Shown: piece after piece, positions 33,552 through 40,563 of the stretch
Layout: each line of letters opens with the position of its first letter
Numbering within the stretch: position 1 is the first letter of the stretch
Assembly: GCA_021295775.1 (NCBI GenBank)
Contig: JAGWBS010000007.1
Coordinates: 1 to 40,563, forward strand
DNA length: 40,563 nt
Direction of reading: 5' to 3'
Source of the DNA: Pseudomonadota bacterium
GTDB lineage: Bacteria; Myxococcota_A; UBA9160; SZUA-336
Notes under the pieces: generated by a model
The model's database searches: none
The model's input: only the letters and a program-made list of their open reading frames with translations
What the model was told of the DNA's origin: nothing
Made by a program: the position numbers and the translations under genes

Positions 33552-33820
33552 TGCCTTCCGGCTGGCGCGGGGCTGGAATGGGACGCTCGGCCGAGGCCGC
33601 CTGGGAGTCCGTCCTCGCCGTAGCCCTGGGCATGCTGCTGGGCTACTACCTGGACCGCTGGCTCGGCACCGCTCCCTGGCTGCTGCTGACGTTCCTGGGT
33701 TTCGGCCTCGTCACCGGCTTTCAGAGGCTCATGCGGCTGCTGAAGCAGAGCGCGCCCGGCCCCGACGCGGCCCCGGACGACGAGGGCGACTCCGACGATC
33801 CCACGGGCGGCCGCCCGTGA
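33551..33820 (+). CDS. atpZ: AtpZ/AtpI-family small membrane protein of the Fo operon
   Basis: 89 residues. The hairpin of two membrane helices (SVLAVALGMLLGYYLDRW and APWLLLTFLGFGLVTGFQRLMRLL) with the GxxLGYxLDRWLGT motif between them is that of the AtpZ/AtpI family (also called AtpQ in N-ATPase operons), thought to help assembly of the Fo rotor or divalent-cation uptake. The acidic C-terminal tail is unstructured. The ATG at 33551 lies on the hemL stop; another ATG at 33578 is possible. Its stop overlaps the next gene by four bases. Confidence 0.85.
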   Translation: MPSGWRGAGMGRSAEAAWESVLAVALGMLLGYYLDRWLGTAPWLLLTFLGFGLVTGFQRLMRLLKQSAPGPDAAPDDEGDSDDPTGGRP

Positions 33821-34179
33821 GGCTCGGCCGCAGCCTTCACGCCAAGCACGCCCTGCTGGTCGGACTTGCATTCGGGGGTGCGATTGCGTACGGATTGCAC
33901 GCCGCCGCCAGCCTCCTGGCTGGGGGCGGCATTCAGGTTCTCAACCTGAAGGTTCTCGAGCGAGGAGTGCGCCGGCTGGTCGGTCCCGCGGGACCGGCGT
34001 CCGGCGCTCTCGGAGTCGGGCTCAACTCGCTGCGCTTCGTGCTCTTCATCGGGCTGGTGCTGGGAGTCGCCATGCAGACGCCGGTGCGGCACGGAGCCTT
34101 CGCGGTGGGGCTGCTTTTGGTCGTTCCGGCGCTGATCTGGCAGGGAGTCGAAGAGGCGCGCCGGGCGCGGACGAGTTGA
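33817..34179 (+). CDS. atpI: ATP synthase subunit I-like membrane protein
   Basis: 120 residues with four predicted membrane helices (ALLVGLAFGGAIAYGLHAAASLL; the stretch around GGGIQVLNLKVLERGVRRL; FVLFIGLVLGVAM; HGAFAVGLLLVVPALIW), the size and topology of the ATP synthase I (AtpI/AtpR) family placed before atpB. These help assemble the c-ring but are poorly conserved, so the call rests on topology and place. Start is the GTG at 33817, overlapping atpZ (GTGA). atpB begins one base after its stop. Confidence 0.75.
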   Translation: MRLGRSLHAKHALLVGLAFGGAIAYGLHAAASLLAGGGIQVLNLKVLERGVRRLVGPAGPASGALGVGLNSLRFVLFIGLVLGVAMQTPVRHGAFAVGLLLVVPALIWQGVEEARRARTS

Positions 34180-34180
34180 G

Positions 34181-34870
34181 ATGGTTCATCTTCCGAGCAT
34201 CTACGATCTGTGGTCGGGCAGCGTGCCCGTGGTCGTCCAGTCGCTGGCGGTGGCCGTCCTGCTGGTGCTTGTCCTCGCCGCGCTGGTTCGTCTGGGGCTG
34301 CGCGACGACGACGGGATCATCCCGTCGGAACGCCTGACGCTGCGCAACGTGCTCGAAATCCTGCTCGGCGGTCTCGGCACTCTGGGCCGCGACGTGATGG
34401 GCCCCGACTGGAGCAGGTACATGCCGGTCGTGGGCACGCTGGGGTTCTTCATCCTGGTGTCGAACCTGATGGGCCTGGTGCCCGGGCTGGGCGGACCGAC
34501 GTCGTTCATCGAGATCAATCTGGGCTGGGCGCTGATCGCTTTCCTGGTCTCCGAGGCGGTCGGCTTCAAGCAGCACGGGCTGGGCTACTTCAAGCACTTC
34601 AACCCGGGACCCTGGTGGATCGCGATCCTGCTGGTTCCGGTCGAGCTGTTCAGCCACCTGGTTCGGATCGTCTCGCTGACCATCCGGCTCACGGCCAACA
34701 TGTTCGCCGACCACACCCTCGTCGGGATCTTCCTGAGCTTCCCGGTGATCCAGCTGTTCGTGCCCTGGGCGATCATGGGCCTGGGGCTTTTCGTGGCCTT
34801 CGTCCAGGCCTTCATCTTCACGTTCCTGACCATGATTTACATCGGCCTCGCGCTCGAAGAGGCCCACTAG
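34181..34870 (+). CDS. atpB: ATP synthase Fo subunit a
   Basis: 229 residues, proton-channel stator subunit. The essential arginine is in SLTIRLTANMFADH (equivalent to Arg210 of E. coli), in the fourth membrane helix, and the last helices (VPWAIMGLGLFVAFVQAFIFTFLTMIYIGLALEEAH; the core FVAFVQAFIFTFLTMIYI) are typical. Further up, MPVVGTLGFFILVSNLMGLVPG and PTSFIEINLGWAL are conserved. The ATG at 34181 follows the atpI stop immediately. It forms the ion path with the c-ring encoded next. Confidence 0.97.
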   Translation: MVHLPSIYDLWSGSVPVVVQSLAVAVLLVLVLAALVRLGLRDDDGIIPSERLTLRNVLEILLGGLGTLGRDVMGPDWSRYMPVVGTLGFFILVSNLMGLVPGLGGPTSFIEINLGWALIAFLVSEAVGFKQHGLGYFKHFNPGPWWIAILLVPVELFSHLVRIVSLTIRLTANMFADHTLVGIFLSFPVIQLFVPWAIMGLGLFVAFVQAFIFTFLTMIYIGLALEEAH

Positions 34871-34888
34871 ACTCGGAAGGAGGGTCCA

Positions 34889-35200
34889 ATGCGTCTACTG
34901 TCCGTTTTCGTCTTCGCGTTTCTGGCCATGCTGATGGCGCCGGAGTTCGCCCTGGCCGCGGAGGCTGGGGACTCGGGGCGCTGGGGCATCGGGATCGGCG
35001 CCGGCGTGGCGATCGGTTTCGCGGTTCTCGGGGCCGGGATCGGCCAGGGGATGGCGGTCGGCGGGACCGTGCAGGGCATCGCCCGCAACCCCGGCGCCGC
35101 GGGCCAGATCCAGACCCCGATGATCATCGGCCTGGCTTTCATCGAATCGCTGGCGCTGTTCGCGCTGGTGATCGCGATCTTCCTCAACGGAAATCTCTGA
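34889..35200 (+). CDS. atpE: ATP synthase Fo subunit c with an N-terminal signal-like leader
   Basis: 103 residues. Residues 1-24 (basic start, hydrophobic core, ending FALAA) look like a cleavable signal peptide; the remaining 79 are a normal c hairpin. The ion-carrying carboxylate is Glu86 in [14 protein letters not shown], and the first helix has GAGIGQG with Gln53. The polar loop is [14 protein letters not shown]. Gln53, Glu86 and Ser87 are three of the residues used in Na+-binding rings, but the Thr and Tyr of the I. tartaricus site are Leu88 and Phe91, so H+ coupling is likelier. The ribosome-binding site AAGGAGGG is the strongest in the operon, as needed for a multi-copy ring. An intrinsic terminator follows. 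Confidence 0.95.
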   Translation: MRLLSVFVFAFLAMLMAPEFALAAEAGDSGRWGIGIGAGVAIGFAVLGAGIGQGMAVGGTVQGIARNPGAAGQIQTPMIIGLAFIESLALFALVIAIFLNGNL

Positions 35201-35224
35201 TTCAGCGCTGCGCGTTCACGCACG

Positions 35225-35268
35225 GGCGCCCGGGGATTCACTGTCGTCCCCGGGCGCCTCGCTTTTTC
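35225..35268 (+). terminator. Intrinsic terminator after atpE
   Basis: Perfect 12-base arms GGCGCCCGGGGA (35225-35236) and TCCCCGGGCGCC (35247-35258) around a 10-base loop, followed by CTCGCTTTTT-like sequence with five T (35263-35267). It closes the gyr/hemL/Fo operon. The rest of the gap to tmk (35269-35440) holds no gene that I can see. Confidence 0.88.
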
Positions 35269-35440
35269 GGGCACTTCGCCGCGGCACGCCGCTTGCTCAT
35301 GCCAGGACCGGGTCTGGCGGGTCTCCTTTCGACGGGACCAGGGAATCCGCCGGACCTTGGCCGGATGGGGCCATGGGGAACAGGCGTGCGGAAAACGGGG
35401 TGAGGCGCACGCCGGTCCCATCCGGCTATTCTCACCGGCC

Positions 35441-36037
35441 GTGAAGCAAGGCCGGTTCATCGTCCTGGAGGGCATCGACGGGGCGGGCAAGACCACTCAG
35501 TGCGCCTCCCTGGCCGAGTGGCTGGGCGGGCGCGGACAGGACGTGGTCTGCACCAGCGAGCCCACCGACGGCCCCTGGGGCCGGCGCTACCGGGACTGGG
35601 CGTCCGGGGGCTTCGAGGCTTCGGCCGAAGACGTGCTGGGATTCTTCGTCGAAGACCGCCGCGAGCACGTGCGCGACCTGATCCGCCCCGCGCTGGAGGC
35701 CGGGAGCTGGGTGATCTGCGACCGCTACGTCGCCTCGACCCGCGCCTACCAGGCGGCAGCCGGCCTGGACCTCGCGCTGCTCGCCCGCGCGCTCGACGAA
35801 CCCGGCACGCCCCGGCCCGACCTGACGCTGTGGCTCCGGCTGGAGGTCGATCGGGGCCTCGCCCGGCTGGCCGGAGAGGCCCGGGAGCGCTTCGAGCGCG
35901 CGGAGTTCCTGGCGCGGGTGGACGCGGAGTACGCCCGCATGGGCCTGGTCGAGGTCGACGCCGGCGCGGCCGTTCCCGACGTACAGCGGGAATTGAGGCG
36001 CCGCGTGTCCGAGCACTTCGCCATGGGCGAGGTGTAG
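35441..36037 (+). CDS. tmk: Thymidylate kinase
   Basis: Phosphorylates dTMP to dTDP; 198 residues. The GTG at 35441 begins VKQGRFIVLEGIDGAGKTTQ, with the P-loop at 10-19; an earlier in-frame ATG would add 28 unlike residues. The DRY motif that binds dTMP is ICDRYVASTRAYQAAAGLD, and the partner residues SEPTDGPWG follow the P-loop as in other family members. A TATTCT hexamer (35427-35432) ends eight bases before the GTG, and there is no ribosome-binding site, so the message may be leaderless. It lies alone after a terminator. Confidence 0.94.
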   Translation: MKQGRFIVLEGIDGAGKTTQCASLAEWLGGRGQDVVCTSEPTDGPWGRRYRDWASGGFEASAEDVLGFFVEDRREHVRDLIRPALEAGSWVICDRYVASTRAYQAAAGLDLALLARALDEPGTPRPDLTLWLRLEVDRGLARLAGEARERFERAEFLARVDAEYARMGLVEVDAGAAVPDVQRELRRRVSEHFAMGEV

Positions 36038-36148
36038 CGCCCTCGATCGATTTTGCTTTACTAGACGATCTCCCCTCGCTTGCGAAGCGGCGCGCCACCC
36101 GTGGGGGGTGGGGTCGTCGCCCGCAACGCATTCGAGGTCAAGCGAGGC

Positions 36149-36505
36149 ATGAAAACCGCTGCTCGAGTCCTCTCGATCACCGGCCTCTCCTTCCTTTTGA
36201 GCGGTTGCCTGTGGGCCGCCATCGGGGGCGCCGCCGCAACCGGGGCGTACGTGCTGAACGACGAACGCAGCGCGTCCCAGATCGCCAAGGACACGGCGAT
36301 CACGAGCGGGGTCAAGGCCAAGTTCATCAGGGACGAATACATCAAGGCGCTCGACATCAACGTCGACACCCGCAACGGCAACGTGGTGCTCTTCGGCAAC
36401 GTGCCGAACCAGGAAATCGAGAACCACGCTGTCCTGCTGGCCCGAAGCGTGAAAAACGTGGTCGGCGTGACGTCGCGCATGGTCATCGTTCCCAAGCCGT
36501 ACTGA
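36149..36505 (+). CDS. BON-domain lipoprotein (OsmY/DolP-like)
   Basis: 118 residues from the ATG at 36149, which opens directly into a lipoprotein signal (LSITGLSFLLSGC, lipobox at LLSGC). A Gly/Ala-rich stretch follows, then a single BON domain: SASQIAKDTAITSGVKAKF, DEYIKALDINVDTRNGNVVLFGNVPNQEIENHAVLLARSVKNVVGV in essence (strand NVVLFGNV and helix ENHAVLLARSVKNVVGV are the marks). Such proteins sit in the outer membrane or periplasm and bind phospholipid or help envelope integrity. E. coli DolP has two BON domains, this has one. An in-frame ATG/GTG start at 36080 has no family support. The 111-bp gap before it contains two small stem-loops without T-runs. Confidence 0.85.
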   Translation: MKTAARVLSITGLSFLLSGCLWAAIGGAAATGAYVLNDERSASQIAKDTAITSGVKAKFIRDEYIKALDINVDTRNGNVVLFGNVPNQEIENHAVLLARSVKNVVGVTSRMVIVPKPY

Positions 36506-36559
36506 CGCCCCGCGACCGCCAGCCCTTTGGGCGCCGGCGCGATCACGGAGAGGAGCGAA

Positions 36560-37267
36560 ATGACTTCCCGGGTAGTTCTGGTGCACGGCGCCTGGCACGG
36601 CGCCTGGTGCTGGCGGCCCGTGCTCGAGGGCCTCGAGCGGCGCGGCGTCCCGGCGCGCGCCATCGACCTTCCCGGTCACGGCGAGAGCACCGCTCCGCTG
36701 GGGGGGCTGGCCGAGGACGCCCAGGCGCTGCGCGCCGAACTGGCGTCGAGCCCCGGACCGGCCGTGGTCTGCGGACACAGCCTGGGCGGGGCCATCCTCT
36801 CCGAGGGCGTCGACCGCGGCAGCGACGTTCGCCATCTGGTCTACCTGGCGGCGATCGTGCCGGACGTCGGCGAGAGCGTGATGCAGGCGATTTCCGGCAC
36901 CCCGCCCGAGTGGCGGTCGGGCATCGGGACCGATGCCGAAGGCCGTCCGACGCTCGACCCGGAGCGGGCCGTGGAGCTGCTCTACGCCGACTGCGACGCC
37001 GAGACTGCGAGCTGGGCGGTCTCCATGCTGGGGCCGGAGGACGCCCACGTCATGACGACTCCGCTCGGCCAGGCGGCCTGGCGCCACTTCGAATCCACCT
37101 ACGTCGTCTGCCGGCAGGACCGCATCCTGGCGCCGGAGGTGCAGGAAGCGCTCGCCCGGCGCTGTACCCACAGCGTGCGCTGGGAAACCAGCCACTCGCC
37201 GATGCTGTCCAAGCCCGATCTGCTGGTCGATCTGCTGGCGGATCTGGCCGCAGCCTCGCCGGCTTGA
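36560..37267 (+). CDS. Alpha/beta-hydrolase family protein (EstC/hydroxynitrile-lyase-like group)
   Basis: 235 residues from the ATG at 36560, preceded by AGGAG six bases upstream. Landmarks of the plant-type esterase/hydroxynitrile lyase branch are visible: VVLVHGAWHGAWCWRPVLEGL with the oxyanion-hole HGAWHG, IDLPGHGES, the nucleophile elbow VVCGHSLGGAIL, an acid in CRQDRILAP and the catalytic His in ETSHSPMLSKPDLLVDLL. All three triad members are present, so it is probably active. Substrate is unknown. It stands alone between the BON lipoprotein and the helicase gene. Confidence 0.88.
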   Translation: MTSRVVLVHGAWHGAWCWRPVLEGLERRGVPARAIDLPGHGESTAPLGGLAEDAQALRAELASSPGPAVVCGHSLGGAILSEGVDRGSDVRHLVYLAAIVPDVGESVMQAISGTPPEWRSGIGTDAEGRPTLDPERAVELLYADCDAETASWAVSMLGPEDAHVMTTPLGQAAWRHFESTYVVCRQDRILAPEVQEALARRCTHSVRWETSHSPMLSKPDLLVDLLADLAAASPA

Positions 37268-37365
37268 CCGCCGCGGCCGCGGTCCGCTTCGCGCCCATGT
37301 TCGGCCCGGTCCCTCCGCGGCCCGGAACGGGCGCCGCGGCCGGGACGCTTTGGTAGCCTGCAGGC

Positions 37366-40563
<3,198 letters not shown>

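Overview
The window is a very GC-rich replication-origin region of a Gram-negative bacterium. Several features point to the broad deltaproteobacterial group (Myxococcota, Desulfobacterota, Binatota or relatives). The F-type ATP synthase is split into an F1 operon with two b-type subunits (b' and b) and a separate hemL-atpZ-atpI-atpB-atpE operon. GyrB carries the Gram-negative type insertion, lipoprotein signals are present, and rpmH-rnpA-yidD-yidC-jag-rsmG-parA-parB sits beside dnaA-dnaN-gyrB-gyrA. No species can be named from sequence alone. No insertion sequence, prophage, CRISPR array, tRNA or rRNA was seen. This is core chromosome, densely packed and mostly single-copy housekeeping.

Layout from left to right. 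1-3510 (minus): peptide-type ABC importer, binding protein and two permeases, the last cut by the window edge. 3552-3830 (plus): small unknown protein. 3842-5796 (minus): enolase, translationally coupled to an unknown exported LolA-like protein. 5875-7291 (minus): ComEA-like secreted helix-hairpin-helix protein and a long-chain polyprenyl diphosphate synthase. 7370-10583 (plus): bioF-bioA-bioD. 10597-11712 (minus): orphan DegT-family aminotransferase. 11778-17651 (minus): atpF'-atpF-atpH-atpA-atpG-atpD-atpC, with a structured leader of about 160 bases. 17873-19532 (minus): parB and parA, followed by three parS-like palindromes at 19584-19670. 19722-23238 (minus): rsmG, jag, yidC, yidD, rnpA, rpmH. 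23444-24361 (minus): squalene/phytoene synthase family protein.

The direction of transcription flips near 24.4 kb. 24613-32262 (plus): divergent dnaA, dnaN, gyrB, gyrA. 32265-35200 (plus): hemL, atpZ, atpI, atpB, atpE, closed by a strong intrinsic terminator. Then tmk, a BON-domain lipoprotein, an alpha/beta hydrolase and the first 1066 residues of an Lhr-type helicase. The origin is probably at or beside dnaA (24.36-24.61 kb or the 191-bp dnaA-dnaN gap), but no canonical TTATCCACA box was found there.

The most unusual points are a DnaA with an altered arginine-finger segment and DNA-recognition signature; a Jag/KhpB protein whose KH domain is apparently replaced by an Arg-Asp repeat; a GyrA with Ala and Pro at the two main quinolone-contact positions; b, b' and c ATP synthase subunits that all begin with signal-peptide-like segments; a palindrome spanning the bioF start codon; and heavy use of 4-base start/stop overlaps, including a probable CTG start for yidD.
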